From positions 1 through 33,233 of the forward strand of contig NZ_JAELXW010000097.1 of NCBI RefSeq assembly GCF_016428645.1: 33,233 nucleotides of DNA. The letters run 5' to 3'. How positions within the stretch are numbered: the stretch's first letter is position 1; each line of letters opens with the position of its first letter. Below the pieces are notes generated by a model, which did not search any database, was not told the origin of the DNA, and saw nothing but the letters and a program-made list of their open reading frames with translations. Positions 22,900 to 31,745 of the stretch are shown here, piece by piece. This stretch comes from Glycomyces salinus (GTDB lineage Bacteria; Actinomycetota; Actinomycetes; Mycobacteriales; Micromonosporaceae). The position numbers and the translations under genes were made by a program.

Positions 22900-23868
22900 A
22901 GGCGCGGAATCACAGTGGTGTTGGGCGCGGCGCTGGTGGCACTGCTGACCTGGCAGGCCCTGTCGATGGACGTGGCCTATGTGGCGATGGGGCCGGGTCC
23001 CACGCAGGACGTGCTGACCTCCACCATCGACGACAACGACGTCGAGCACCAGATCATCACCGCCGAGGTCGGCTACGAGACCACCGGCGAGCTGCGTCTG
23101 ACCACCGTCCGCGTCAAGTCTCGGGTCACCCTCGCTCAGGCGCTGCGCTACTGGATGTCGAACGACCAGGCCGTCGTGCCCCGCAACCTGATCTACCCGC
23201 CGGATCAGACCCAGGAGGAGATCACCGCCGAACAGGAGGCCGACTGGGTCGAGTCGCAGTCCAACGCCGAACAGGCCGCCCTGGGCTACCTCGGCGAGCC
23301 CGCCGAACTGCTCGTCACCGGCGACTCACAGGGACTGCGGACCGACGACCACCTCCTGACCGTCGACGACACCGCCGTCACCGGGCTCGAGCAACTCGAG
23401 GATTACGCCGACAGCGAAACCACGGTGACTGTGGAACGAGACGGCGAGGAGGAGACCGTCGAAGACGTACTGCTCTCCGACGTCGAATTGGAGCAGACCC
23501 GCCGAGACCCCTACGGCATCGAGATCGACACCGAGGCGCTCGACATCGGCGGCCCCTCCGCCGGGCTGATCTTCGCGATCGGCATCGTCGACCGGGTCAC
23601 CGAGGAGGACCTGGTGGCCGGACACGAGATCGCCGGGACCGGCGAAATCGATCCGGAAGGGAACGTCGGCCCGATCGGCGGGATCCAGCAGAAGATCGCG
23701 GCCTCGGACCAAGAGGGCGTCGACCTCTTCCTCGCCCCGGCCGCAAACTGTTCGGACGCCGTCACAGTGGCGCCGGATGACATGACTATTGTCAGGGTGG
23801 AGACCCTCGCGGACGCCGTGCGGGCACTGGAGTCCTTTGCCGCCGGCGGCGACGTCCAGACCTGCTGA
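22894..23868 (+). CDS. membrane-anchored PDZ and Lon-type (S16) protease, YlbL-like
   Basis: A 324-residue protein with one N-terminal membrane anchor (about 6-25), so most of it faces outside. A PDZ-like region (about 130-195) contains GYLGEPAELLVTGD and the DDHLLTVDDTAV hinge. The C-terminal S16 domain has the catalytic Ser222 in GGPSAGL and Lys267 in GIQQKIA, with TGEIDPEGNVGPIGG between, as in the Lon Ser-Lys dyad. Orthologues lie next to UPF0182 in mycobacteria and other actinobacteria. UPF0182 starts 41 bases downstream, so co-transcription is likely. The substrate is unknown. The start is apparently leaderless and buried in an inverted repeat. Confidence 0.92.
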   Translation: MKRRGITVVLGAALVALLTWQALSMDVAYVAMGPGPTQDVLTSTIDDNDVEHQIITAEVGYETTGELRLTTVRVKSRVTLAQALRYWMSNDQAVVPRNLIYPPDQTQEEITAEQEADWVESQSNAEQAALGYLGEPAELLVTGDSQGLRTDDHLLTVDDTAVTGLEQLEDYADSETTVTVERDGEEETVEDVLLSDVELEQTRRDPYGIEIDTEALDIGGPSAGLIFAIGIVDRVTEEDLVAGHEIAGTGEIDPEGNVGPIGGIQQKIAASDQEGVDLFLAPAANCSDAVTVAPDDMTIVRVETLADAVRALESFAAGGDVQTC

Positions 23869-23909
23869 GCCGCGAACCGGTCCTATGAGACACAAAGGAG
23901 TTGCTTAGA

Positions 23910-26900
23910 TTGGCCAACCGGACGCCCACACCCCCACGGATGAGCCGGCGAGGACGCTATGTGCTGATCCTCCTCGTCGCCGCGATCGTGCTGCTGTCGG
24001 TGCTGGGGTGGCTGGTCAGCCTCCGCACCAACTACCTCTGGTACGACTCGGTCGACTACACGACCGTCTTCTCGACGATGATGTGGACGCGGATCGGGTT
24101 GTTCGGTGTATTCACGCTCGCAATGGCCGCGTGGACCGCGCTCAACCTCTACATCGCCTACCGCTTCCGGCCCGACACCTGGCCGGCCACCGCCGAGCAG
24201 GAGGGCCTCGAGCGCTACCGCGAACTGCTCTCCCCCCGGGCCGGCTGGTGGATCGCCGGGCTCGCGGCCGTGATCGGCATCTTCGCCGGCATGTCGGCCC
24301 AGAGCCGCTGGGAGACCTGGCTGCTGTTCCGCGAGGGCGGCTCCTTCGGATGGACCGACCCGATCTTCGACCGCGACGCCGGCTTCTACGTCTTCAAGCT
24401 CCCGTTCTGGGAGTTCATGATCGGCTTCGGATTCGCGGCCGTGATCGTAGCGATCCTGGCCTCCCTGGGCGCCTACTACCTGTACGGGGCGCTTCGCTTC
24501 TCCGGACAGGGCGACCGCATGACCAACGCGGCCCGCATCCACCTGTCGGTCCTGGTGGCGCTGTTCCTGGGCCTGAAGGCCGTGGCCTACTACTTCGACC
24601 GGTTCGACTTCGTCAACCAGCAGAACGAGGTCACCAACGTCGTCGGCGGCGGTTACACCGAGATCGAAGCGCTCATGCACGCCAAGACCGCCTTGATCTG
24701 GGTCTCGCTGATCGCCGCTGTGGTCATCCTGGTCTTCTCCTGGGGCCTGACCCGGTCCCTGGCGCTGCCGGGCGCCGCGCTCGGCCTGGTCGTGGTCACC
24801 GCGATCGCCGCCGGCGGCATCTACCCGGCCGTGGTCCGCAACTTCCAGGTCGAGCCGAACGTGCCCCAGCGCGAAGGCGAGTACGTCCAGTACACGATCG
24901 ACGGCACCCGCTTCGGGTTCGGCCTGGGCGAGGGGACGCTCGACTCCACCACGTACCAGGTGGACTCGAGGCCGAACGCCGAGACGCTGAACGAGGACAC
25001 CGAGACGGTCCCGAACACGCGCCTGATCGACCCTTCACTGGTCTCGGACGCCTTCACCCAGGGCCAGCAGCCGCGAAGCTTCTACGCCTTCGAGGACAAG
25101 CTCGACATCGACCGCTACACCTATGAGAACGAGGCCGGTGACACCGTCACCGAGGACTTCGTCGTGGGTGTGCGCGAGCTCGACCCCAACAACTACAACG
25201 AGAGCCAGCAGGACTGGACGGTCCGCTACACCCAGCTGACCCACGGCTGGGGCCTGGTCTCGGCACCGACCCGCGAAGTGTGCGGCGAAGGGCTGCCGCT
25301 GTTCACCTCCGGTGTGATGCGCGGCGATGACGACGACGAGACCAGCCGATGTGTCAGCAGTGTCGACTACATCGAGGTCGATCAGCCCCAGATCTACTTC
25401 GGGATGCTCAACAACGACTACGCGATCGTCGGCGTCGAAGAGGGCGACGACCCGGTCGAGTTCGACCGGCCCGCCGACGTCGCGGTCAGCGAGGAGGCCG
25501 AGCAGACCGAGGAGGGCGAGGAGACCGAGGTCGTCTCGGGCGAGGTGCGGACCACCTGGCAGGGCGACTCCGGTGTCGACTTGGGCTCCTGGATGAACCG
25601 CCTGCTGTACGCCTGGGAGTTCCAGGAGCCGCGGTTCCTGCTCTCGGACCGCGTCAACGGCGAGTCGCAGCTGCTCTACGACCGCAATGTGCGCGACCGC
25701 GTGGAGAAGGTCGCGCCGTTCCTGACCATCGACTCCGACCCGTACCCGGCCGCCGTCGACGGCGAGATCGTGTGGGTCATCGACGGTTACACGACCGCGA
25801 ACGACTTCCCCTACTCCGACCGAGTCAACTTGGCTGGCGCCACCAGCGACACCTACACGGGCGCCGGCACCGCGACGCAGGAGAGCGAAGACGTCAACTA
25901 CATGCGGAGCTCGGTCAAGGCGGTGGTCAACGCCTACACCGGCGAGGTGACGCTCTACGAGTGGGACGACGAGGACCCGATTCTCCAGGCATGGAACGAG
26001 GTGTACGGCGGGGACCTGGTGGTTCCGAAGGAGGAGGTCCTGGAGAACGAGGAGCTGGTCGCCCACTTCCGCTACGCGCAGGACATGTTCAGTGTGCAGC
26101 GGGAGGTTCTCGAGCGCTACCACGTCGACGACTCCGGGACGTTCATCGAGAACTCCGAGGCATGGGACGTCCCCGACGACCCGGCCAGCGCCAGCGAGAC
26201 CACTCAGCCGGCGTACTACGTCTACGCCAGTTACGGCCTCGACGAGGCGGCGTTCCAGTTGACAACGACGTTCACACCGGTCTCGCGAGACAACATCATG
26301 TCCGCGATGATGTCGGGCCACTACGATGCCGACGGGAAACCGGTGCTGAACCTGCTCCAGATCGCCGGCTCCGACACGCAGTCGGCCAGGCAGATGCACC
26401 AGCTCATCACGCAGGACCAGACGGTGGTCGACGACCTGCGCCAGTACCAGCAGGCGAACCTCGACGTCGAATGGGGGAACCTGCTGGCGATGCCGGTCGG
26501 CAGCGGCATCATGTACGTCGAGCCGCTCTACCTGCGCAGGCAGGTCGGCGGAGGCAGCACCACACTGCCGGTGCTGCAGAACGTCGCCATCTCCTACGGC
26601 GGCCACGTCGGCTACGCGGAGACCTTCGAGGACGCCTTGGAATCGGTGGTGGACAAGTACCTCTCCGGCGAGCAGCCGGTGGAGGTCGACCCCGATGACG
26701 AAGGCGGTGAGGACACCACCGAAGAACCGACGGACGAGCCCACCGAGGATCCGACCACCGAGACTCCGGCGGAGACGCCGGACTCGGTCGACGAGGCGAT
26801 CCAGGACGTGCTCGAAGCCCAGGCCGCATACGAGGAGGCCCAGGCCAGCGGTACCAACGAGGAGATCGGTGCGGCCCTGGACGACCTGTTCTCGGCGCTC

Positions 26901-26939
26901 GACGCCCTCGAGCAGGCCAGACAGGCGGCCGGGGAGTAA
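23910..26939 (+). CDS. UPF0182-family large membrane protein
   Basis: A 1009-residue protein of a family nearly universal in actinobacteria but without a known function. The N-terminal third has about seven membrane helices, from YVLILLVAAIVLLSVLGWLV to the LGLVVVTAIAAGGIYPAVV segment. A large extracytoplasmic domain follows, with the family's VPQREGEYVQYTIDGTR, PRFLLSDRVN and YVEPLYLRRQ motifs. The tail is Asp/Glu/Thr/Pro-rich and ends in a helical Ala/Glu segment. The start is TTG 23910, nine bases after AAAGGAG (23894-23900); TTG 23901 is too close to that site. It follows the PDZ protease gene closely. Confidence 0.93.
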   Translation: MANRTPTPPRMSRRGRYVLILLVAAIVLLSVLGWLVSLRTNYLWYDSVDYTTVFSTMMWTRIGLFGVFTLAMAAWTALNLYIAYRFRPDTWPATAEQEGLERYRELLSPRAGWWIAGLAAVIGIFAGMSAQSRWETWLLFREGGSFGWTDPIFDRDAGFYVFKLPFWEFMIGFGFAAVIVAILASLGAYYLYGALRFSGQGDRMTNAARIHLSVLVALFLGLKAVAYYFDRFDFVNQQNEVTNVVGGGYTEIEALMHAKTALIWVSLIAAVVILVFSWGLTRSLALPGAALGLVVVTAIAAGGIYPAVVRNFQVEPNVPQREGEYVQYTIDGTRFGFGLGEGTLDSTTYQVDSRPNAETLNEDTETVPNTRLIDPSLVSDAFTQGQQPRSFYAFEDKLDIDRYTYENEAGDTVTEDFVVGVRELDPNNYNESQQDWTVRYTQLTHGWGLVSAPTREVCGEGLPLFTSGVMRGDDDDETSRCVSSVDYIEVDQPQIYFGMLNNDYAIVGVEEGDDPVEFDRPADVAVSEEAEQTEEGEETEVVSGEVRTTWQGDSGVDLGSWMNRLLYAWEFQEPRFLLSDRVNGESQLLYDRNVRDRVEKVAPFLTIDSDPYPAAVDGEIVWVIDGYTTANDFPYSDRVNLAGATSDTYTGAGTATQESEDVNYMRSSVKAVVNAYTGEVTLYEWDDEDPILQAWNEVYGGDLVVPKEEVLENEELVAHFRYAQDMFSVQREVLERYHVDDSGTFIENSEAWDVPDDPASASETTQPAYYVYASYGLDEAAFQLTTTFTPVSRDNIMSAMMSGHYDADGKPVLNLLQIAGSDTQSARQMHQLITQDQTVVDDLRQYQQANLDVEWGNLLAMPVGSGIMYVEPLYLRRQVGGGSTTLPVLQNVAISYGGHVGYAETFEDALESVVDKYLSGEQPVEVDPDDEGGEDTTEEPTDEPTEDPTTETPAETPDSVDEAIQDVLEAQAAYEEAQASGTNEEIGAALDDLFSALDALEQARQAAGE

Positions 26940-26953
26940 GGACCCGAGGACTC

Positions 26954-28666
26954 TCAGGGGGATTCCGGCGGCGGCGACTGGCCGCCGCCGGAATCCCCCG
27001 AGTCGTCCGATTCGGACTTGCAGGAGTCGGAGTCGGCGGCCCGCTTGACGGTGACCCGCACCGTCGAGCCCTCCTCGACGGTGGTCCCCGATGCCGGGGA
27101 CTGTCCGACCACGCCGCACTTGTGGTCGCCCTCGCCCTGGTATTCGACGTCGGCGGCCAGACCGGCCTCTTCGAGGCGCTGCCGCGCGCCGGACTCGGTC
27201 TTGCCCGACAGGTCGGGGACGTTCGCGGTGGCCGCCTCGCTCTCCGTGGGGCTCGGCGTCGGGCTGGTCGATTCGGTCGGTCCCGAGCTCGGCTCGGTGT
27301 CGTCGGCGGGCGCCGACTCGTCGTCCTCGGCGGTCGGCGTCTCGCCCGCGCTGGGGGACTCGGTCGGCCGCTCGTAGTCGTTCGAGTCGTCGTCTCCGGC
27401 CCATTCGTCTCCGGAGCCCTGGCCGCGCACTTCGGCCGGGTCGTCCTGGGACTGCCCGGACGGGGCCGTCCCCGCACCGGTCGGGCCGTCCCAGGGGCTG
27501 GTGATGATCACCGCGCCGAGCGCGGCCACGGCCGCGATGGTCCCGCCGATGGCGGCCCACCTGCGGCGGTGCCGCGGCGGCTCGGGCTCCTCGGCCGGGG
27601 CGGGCGCGCCGGGCGCCTGCGGTGGCGGTGCGGCGTGCGCCCCGGTGACCGGGACCGGATGAGAGCTGGAGACGCGGTGGGCGCCGGAGTTCCCGACCGG
27701 CTGAGGACCGGTCACCGGGTCCTGCGGACCTCCGGTGACCGCGGCCCCGGCGTAGTAGGGGTCGGACTGGATGCGTGTGGGGGAGACCGGCGGGGAGGGC
27801 GGCGCCGGGCGCGGGACCGCCGCGAGCATCGCCCTGGTGCGGCGGCAGGCCTCGGCGAGCGCGGCCGCGTCGGGCCAGCGCGCCGGGGGCTCCTTCTGGA
27901 GCGATCGCGTGACGATCCCGGCGACCTCGCTGGGCACCTCGGGCGGCAGCGGCGGCGGGCTGTTGCGCAGGTGCGCCGACAGCACCCCGAGCGGCGTGTC
28001 CGCCTTGAACGGCGGCGACCCGGCCAGGCACTGGTGGGCGACCACGCCGAGCGAGTACAGGTCCGAGGCCGCGGTGAGGTTCTCCCCGGCGGCCTGCTCG
28101 GGAGACATGTAGGTGACCGTGCCCAGCACCACGCCGGTGGTGGTGAGGGTCAGGTTGTGGTTGGCGCGGGCGATCCCGAAGTCCACCAGCACGACCGAGC
28201 CGTCGTCGCGGACGAGGATGTTGCCGGGCTTTATGTCTCGATGGACGATGCCCGCGGCGTGGGCGGCGCGGAGCGCCTCGGCGACGCCGCCGACGATCCT
28301 GAGCGTGTCGTCGGACGGGAGCTTTCCCCATAGACCCAGCAGCCGCGAGAGCGGCTTGCCGTCGACGAACTCCATGATCAGGTACGCCAGCTGGGAGTCG
28401 CCGTGGTCGATCTCGCCGTAGTCGTAGACCTCGATGACGCCCGAGCCGCGCATCGCGGCGATGGCGCGGGCCTCGCGGCGGAACCGCTCGCGGAATCCGC
28501 GGTCGTCCACCAGGTCGGCCAGCAGGACCTTTACGGCGACCTTCCGCCACAGGACCGTGTCGGTGGCCTCCCAGACGTCGCCCATACCGCCGCCGCCGAC
28601 GCGGCGTTCGAGCCGGTACCGCCCGTCCAGTACATCGCCTGCCTTGAGGTTGCGCGTGCTCAGCAT
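26954..28666 (-). CDS. PASTA-domain Ser/Thr protein kinase (PknB-like)
   Basis: A 570-residue receptor-type kinase. The kinase domain (about 16-280) has the GGGGMG loop, ATP-binding K46, HRDIKPGN (D144), DFG (D162) and MSPE (187-190). A Pro-rich juxtamembrane linker follows, one membrane helix (about 370-389), an acidic Ser/Thr/Pro-rich stalk, and one extracellular PASTA domain (about 481-541), which in relatives senses peptidoglycan fragments or lipid II. Most PknB proteins carry three or four PASTA units; one is few. The short C-terminal tail (GGGQSPPPESP) is encoded by a perfect 19-bp hairpin. GGGGGAAAG lies before ATG 28666. It is convergent with UPF0182. Confidence 0.93.
   Translation of the reverse strand: MLSTRNLKAGDVLDGRYRLERRVGGGGMGDVWEATDTVLWRKVAVKVLLADLVDDRGFRERFRREARAIAAMRGSGVIEVYDYGEIDHGDSQLAYLIMEFVDGKPLSRLLGLWGKLPSDDTLRIVGGVAEALRAAHAAGIVHRDIKPGNILVRDDGSVVLVDFGIARANHNLTLTTTGVVLGTVTYMSPEQAAGENLTAASDLYSLGVVAHQCLAGSPPFKADTPLGVLSAHLRNSPPPLPPEVPSEVAGIVTRSLQKEPPARWPDAAALAEACRRTRAMLAAVPRPAPPSPPVSPTRIQSDPYYAGAAVTGGPQDPVTGPQPVGNSGAHRVSSSHPVPVTGAHAAPPPQAPGAPAPAEEPEPPRHRRRWAAIGGTIAAVAALGAVIITSPWDGPTGAGTAPSGQSQDDPAEVRGQGSGDEWAGDDDSNDYERPTESPSAGETPTAEDDESAPADDTEPSSGPTESTSPTPSPTESEAATANVPDLSGKTESGARQRLEEAGLAADVEYQGEGDHKCGVVGQSPASGTTVEEGSTVRVTVKRAADSDSCKSESDDSGDSGGGQSPPPESP
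26957..26999. terminator. 19-bp perfect hairpin at the kinase 3' end
   Basis: GGGGGATTCCGGCGGCGGC (26957-26975) pairs with 26981-26999 around a five-base loop. It starts at the base next to the kinase stop codon and lies within its last 14 codons. It also lies 17 bases after the convergent UPF0182 stop, where it may act as that gene's terminator. There is no T tract. Confidence 0.6.
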
Positions 28667-28768
28667 CCGGCGGCTTTCCCCCCTCGGCGACGCTCGCGAG
28701 CCATGGGTTCGGCAAGCGTCGGAACTTCTCTCTGGGGTCTAACGACCGGAAGCGGCTGAGGCTACGCG

Positions 28769-29089
28769 TCAGGCGGCGCTTCTTTGGGGTGGCGTCTGCC
28801 GGCGGGCGTCGAGGTGGGCCCGGGCCGTCGGCGCGGGCTCGCTGATCGATTCGACTCCGAGACCGGGGGAGGCGACCGCCTCGCCGAGCTGGCCGTCCCA
28901 GCAGGCCCACGAGTGGCAGGGCCAGGCCTGGTGGCAGTGGCCGCACACCGGTCGCCGGGAGCCGCGCTGGTCTGATGCGGGAGTGTGCCGTTTCCACCAC
29001 CGCGCTTGCACGCGCCACAGGCTCGGCACCAGGACGCCGCCAGGCGGTTCGTCCGGCGGAGGATTGTCGAGTGTGTACGGACTTCGCAA
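28769..29089 (-). CDS. small Cys/His/Trp-rich protein, actinomycete hypothetical
   Basis: A 106-residue protein with strongly G/C-biased third positions, supporting real coding. The core has WWKRHTPASDQRGSRRPVCG followed by HCHQAWPCHSWACWD; cysteines 49, 52, 58 and 63 with nearby histidines could bind a metal. I recognise similar proteins next to XRE/DUF5753 and DUF397 genes in streptomycetes, where they often have a VCGYCRQPWPC-like core, but the function is unknown. The tail is low-complexity. The start is uncertain: TTG 29089 with AGAAGGG about 11 bases before it, or a GTG further in. It lies upstream of and divergent from the XRE regulator. Confidence 0.65.
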   Translation of the reverse strand: MRSPYTLDNPPPDEPPGGVLVPSLWRVQARWWKRHTPASDQRGSRRPVCGHCHQAWPCHSWACWDGQLGEAVASPGLGVESISEPAPTARAHLDARRQTPPQRSAA

Positions 29090-29508
29090 CGCGGGTAGCC
29101 CTTCTCGCTAGTCTTGGTTCCAGTTTCGTTGGCGTCCAACGCCATTCGAGCGCCGACCGGTTGATCACCAGTCGGAATTCGAGTCGCGGTGTCGAATCGG
29201 TACAGTCAGTGGGGCGGGTAGCCCCTCCGCAAAGTAGAATTGCACATGCAGATTTTGGATGCAAGAGGTATAACCGGATCGGGTGGCGAATTATCTCCCC
29301 ATCCTCGGCGACACGGCGACGCCAGCGGAGCCGCGAGTTCGCCAAGCAAGCGGAGCCGTACCGTCCACGGAGGCACCCCCGGTGAGCGGCCACAAGTCCT
29401 CTCCGGCTCGGTGCGTCGCGGCCTGAACCGGAGGGACCAGGGTGTCAAATGGGAACATCGAACGACGACGCTGAGAGCGATCTTCCGAAGAGGTTGGGGG
29501 GCAAGGCT
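29090..29508. other. divergent intergenic region before the XRE regulator
   Basis: About 420 bases with no supported gene. It presumably holds the two divergent promoters; A/T content rises around 29225-29300. The frame from ATG 29449 into the regulator has poor third-position bias (about 65% G/C), so I treat 29449-29508 as leader. Confidence 0.4.
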
Positions 29509-30387
29509 ATGCCTTCAGGCGGCAGTCCCACCGTCCGTCGCCGGCGGGCGGGCAAGATCCTGCGCGACATGCGCGAGAAATCGGGCAGGGACGCCCAGGC
29601 GGCGGCCGACGCGCTGGAGGTGACCACCTCGACGATCTACCGGATGGAGCTCGGGCGCGTGGGCATCAAGCCCCGCGACGTCATGGCCCTGGCCGAGGTC
29701 TACGGCCTCGATGACGACGCGCAGGTCGACGAGCTGGTGCGACTGGCGCGCGACGGCCGCAAGCGCGGCTGGTGGGCCCGGTACTCCGACACCATCTCCC
29801 CGCCGTACGCGACCTACATCGGCCTGGAGCAGGACGCCTCGAACCTGTACATCTACGACGGGCTCATCATCAACGGGCTGCTCCAGACCCGCGAATACGC
29901 CCGTGCCACCTTCGACTTCGTCACCGAGCAGTCGAGGCATTTCATGGACGAGCGCATCTCGCTGCGCATGGAGCGCCAGCAGCGGCTGCGCGACGACCTG
30001 AAGATCTGGAACGTCATCGACGAGGCCGCGATCCGACGCGTCCTGGGCGGGCCCAAGGTCATGGTCGACCAGCTGCGGAATCTGCTGGAGCTGGCGGCCC
30101 TGCCGAACGTGCACCTCCAGGTGCTGCCGTTCGACGGCGGCGCGTACCCCGGCATGCTGTCCTCGTTCACGATCCTGGGATTCGGGGAGGTCGACGGCGA
30201 CGTCGATCCCGGATACCGGCACCCCGACGTGGTCTACATCGAGGGCCACAACGGCGATGTGTACGAGGAGGGCGAGGACGTCGCCCCCTTCCACGAAGTC
30301 TTCGGCAACCTGCGCTCGGCGGCCCTCGGGCCGGGCCAGAGCCTGGAGTTCATCGAGCGGCAGGCCGCGCGGCTGCGCGACCTGTGA
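29509..30387 (+). CDS. XRE-family regulator with DUF5753 domain
   Basis: A 292-residue DNA-binding protein. The N-terminal helix-turn-helix (about 12-70) reads TVRRRRAGKILRDMREKSG then VTTSTIYRMELGR. The rest is the DUF5753 domain, with INGLLQTREYARA, MERQQRLR, VHLQVLPFDGGAYPGM and FNL-type ends typical of the family. Such regulators pair with DUF397 proteins in streptomycetes; some pairs act as toxin-antitoxin-like or developmental switches. ATG 29509 is chosen for its MPSGGSPTVRRRR start, typical of homologues, and the preceding GGGGGG. ATG 29449 would add 20 residues. A DUF397 gene lies convergently downstream. Confidence 0.9.
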   Translation: MPSGGSPTVRRRRAGKILRDMREKSGRDAQAAADALEVTTSTIYRMELGRVGIKPRDVMALAEVYGLDDDAQVDELVRLARDGRKRGWWARYSDTISPPYATYIGLEQDASNLYIYDGLIINGLLQTREYARATFDFVTEQSRHFMDERISLRMERQQRLRDDLKIWNVIDEAAIRRVLGGPKVMVDQLRNLLELAALPNVHLQVLPFDGGAYPGMLSSFTILGFGEVDGDVDPGYRHPDVVYIEGHNGDVYEEGEDVAPFHEVFGNLRSAALGPGQSLEFIERQAARLRDL

Positions 30388-30397
30388 ACCGGCGCGC

Positions 30398-30432
30398 GGA
30401 GGGGCGCCGCGGCGATGCCGCGGCGCCCCTCC
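30398..30432. terminator. bidirectional terminator between the XRE and DUF397 genes
   Basis: A perfect 16-bp stem (GGAGGGGCGCCGCGGC with GCCGCGGCGCCCCTCC) and a GAT loop lie 11 bases after the regulator stop and 9 bases after the DUF397 stop on the other strand. There is no T tract. Confidence 0.75.
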
Positions 30433-30441
30433 GTCCGTTCG

Positions 30442-30615
30442 CTACCGGCCTTCGGTGTGCAGCAGTGCCCGCCAGTCAGCTTGGCCGGCACTCAAGATCG
30501 GGCTGGCCTCAAGCTTGGAGTCGCGAATTTCGACGCCACTCCCGGCCAACCGGACCTCGACACAGGCCCCGTTCGGGCCTGATCTGCTGCTCTTCCTCCA
30601 TGTCTGGGTCAACAT
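30442..30615 (-). CDS. DUF397-domain protein
   Basis: A 57-residue DUF397 protein with the family consensus: TWRKSSRSGPNGACVEV near the N-terminus, then VEIRDSK and a final DWRALL. It is of normal length and probably complete. The start at 30615 is fixed by the strong AAGGAGGAG upstream. DUF397 proteins are usually encoded beside XRE/DUF5753 regulators, as here, and are thought to be their partners. Here the two genes are convergent rather than in the more usual tandem order, which may allow separate control. Confidence 0.92.
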   Translation of the reverse strand: MLTQTWRKSSRSGPNGACVEVRLAGSGVEIRDSKLEASPILSAGQADWRALLHTEGR

Positions 30616-31234
30616 GGATCTCCTCCTTCCAAGGAGCATTTCGAGTCCCCAGGTCAGGTTTACCTTAGCCAGAGCCACATGTTGTAAGCGTCACTTATCC
30701 GTCACTATCGGTTTCCTGACATCGCGCGTTCGGGATTCGTGCGTGGAGCGGTCGGCGTGCCCGAGAGGCATTCCCGGACTCGAACTGGACGGTCGCGAGG
30801 CCGTCCCGGGCGCGTTGGTCCAGGTTCCGGCGGATGCCTCTGGGGGCCGGCGTCCGGTCCGCGCCGGTGCCCAATGCCGGGTGGACGGTTGCGGCGTCTC
30901 ATCCGGAGGGGCCTTCGCGGGCGTGAACATCGCGGACCGTAATCACCCAATCGAGTGCATTGAGTGACGATTCACGAGCGCGGACGGCGGCCGAGCCGGT
31001 GTCCGCGCCGGAAGACCCGCTGGTGTGGGCGGGTGTATCGTGAAGTCACTTTAAACATAGTTGTATGCGTATCGATGCATGAAAATGGAGTGACTTGGGC
31101 CGAAGTTCACTGTGAATGCACCGAATGTTGGAGAAGCGCCGTCCCTGGGGCCAAGCGGGGGGAGTTTCATAAAAGTCGGAGCGGAATGGAATAATATTCA
31201 GAGAGAACCAACATCACAGGTCACGGGGGTGACG
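30616..31234. other. long intergenic region, no supported gene
   Basis: About 620 bases. The first part holds the DUF397 promoter region. A minus-strand frame at 30691-30930 has moderate coding bias but no ribosome site and no recognisable content. Around 31043-31095 the DNA turns A/T-rich, with a dyad AAGTCACT (31043-31050) and AGTGACTT (31088-31095) that could be an operator or promoter element for the next gene. Confidence 0.4.
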
Positions 31235-31711
31235 ATGCAAGACGCAATCCAAGTCACGATCGCCTCTTTCGTCGCGGTAGTCGGTATCATCCTCGTCTTC
31301 GCGGCCGTGCTCGGTCTGCGCGCGTACATCGAGACGCGGCGCCGCCGCAAGGCCCGCGCCAAGGCCGACGCCGAGGCCTGGACCAGGCTGCTGACCAATC
31401 AGCTCGCCATAGCCCCGCCTCGACCCACCGACGACGAGGCCGCCGCCGCACTCGAACGGGCCCGCAAGCTCTACCGCAGCGCCGGCGAGATCATGAAGAC
31501 CGCCAAGAAGACCAAGCAATTCGACCGCGCCCGGACCTACTCGCTGGCCGGGCTCCACAACCTCAACATCATGCGCCGCCGCCTCGGCAAGGCCCCGGGC
31601 CCACAGGGGCCGGTTCCGTTCAACACCACCGGAAACCCCTCCCCGACCGGCCGAGACGACCAGCAGCGCGACGTGCCCACCGGACCCTCGACCGGGGTCT
31701 ATTTCTACTGA
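31235..31711 (+). CDS. single-pass membrane protein, unrecognised
   Basis: A 158-residue protein with one N-terminal membrane helix (about 7-30, IASFVAVVGIILVFAAVLGL), then a basic stretch (RRRRKARAKA) that should keep the rest in the cytoplasm. The following helical domain (about 45-125) contains DDEAAAALERARKLYRSAGE and FDRARTYSLAGLHNLNIMRR. The tail is Pro/Gly/Thr-rich and probably disordered. I recognise no family. The start is ATG 31235 after GGGGGT; the open frame extends upstream but without protein-like sequence. It is convergent with the holin-family gene. Confidence 0.7.
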   Translation: MQDAIQVTIASFVAVVGIILVFAAVLGLRAYIETRRRRKARAKADAEAWTRLLTNQLAIAPPRPTDDEAAAALERARKLYRSAGEIMKTAKKTKQFDRARTYSLAGLHNLNIMRRRLGKAPGPQGPVPFNTTGNPSPTGRDDQQRDVPTGPSTGVYFY

Positions 31712-31722
31712 GAGCAACGGAT

Positions 31723-31745
31723 CGGGCGGACGGTCAGTCCGCCCG
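31723..31745. terminator. bidirectional hairpin overlapping the holin-family stop codon
   Basis: CGGGCGGAC pairs with GTCCGCCCG around GGTCA. It begins 12 bases after the preceding stop. The loop contains the stop codon (31734-31736) of the convergent gene. Confidence 0.65.

Noticed and set aside
25035-29393. Very long minus-strand open frame of about 1450 codons
   Set aside because: It overlaps the clear UPF0182 and kinase genes in the wrong frame and is Arg/Ala/Gly-rich, a typical high-GC shadow frame.
30691-30930. Minus-strand 79-codon frame after the DUF397 promoter
   Set aside because: It has only moderate coding bias, no ribosome site and low-complexity Pro/Arg/Ser content.
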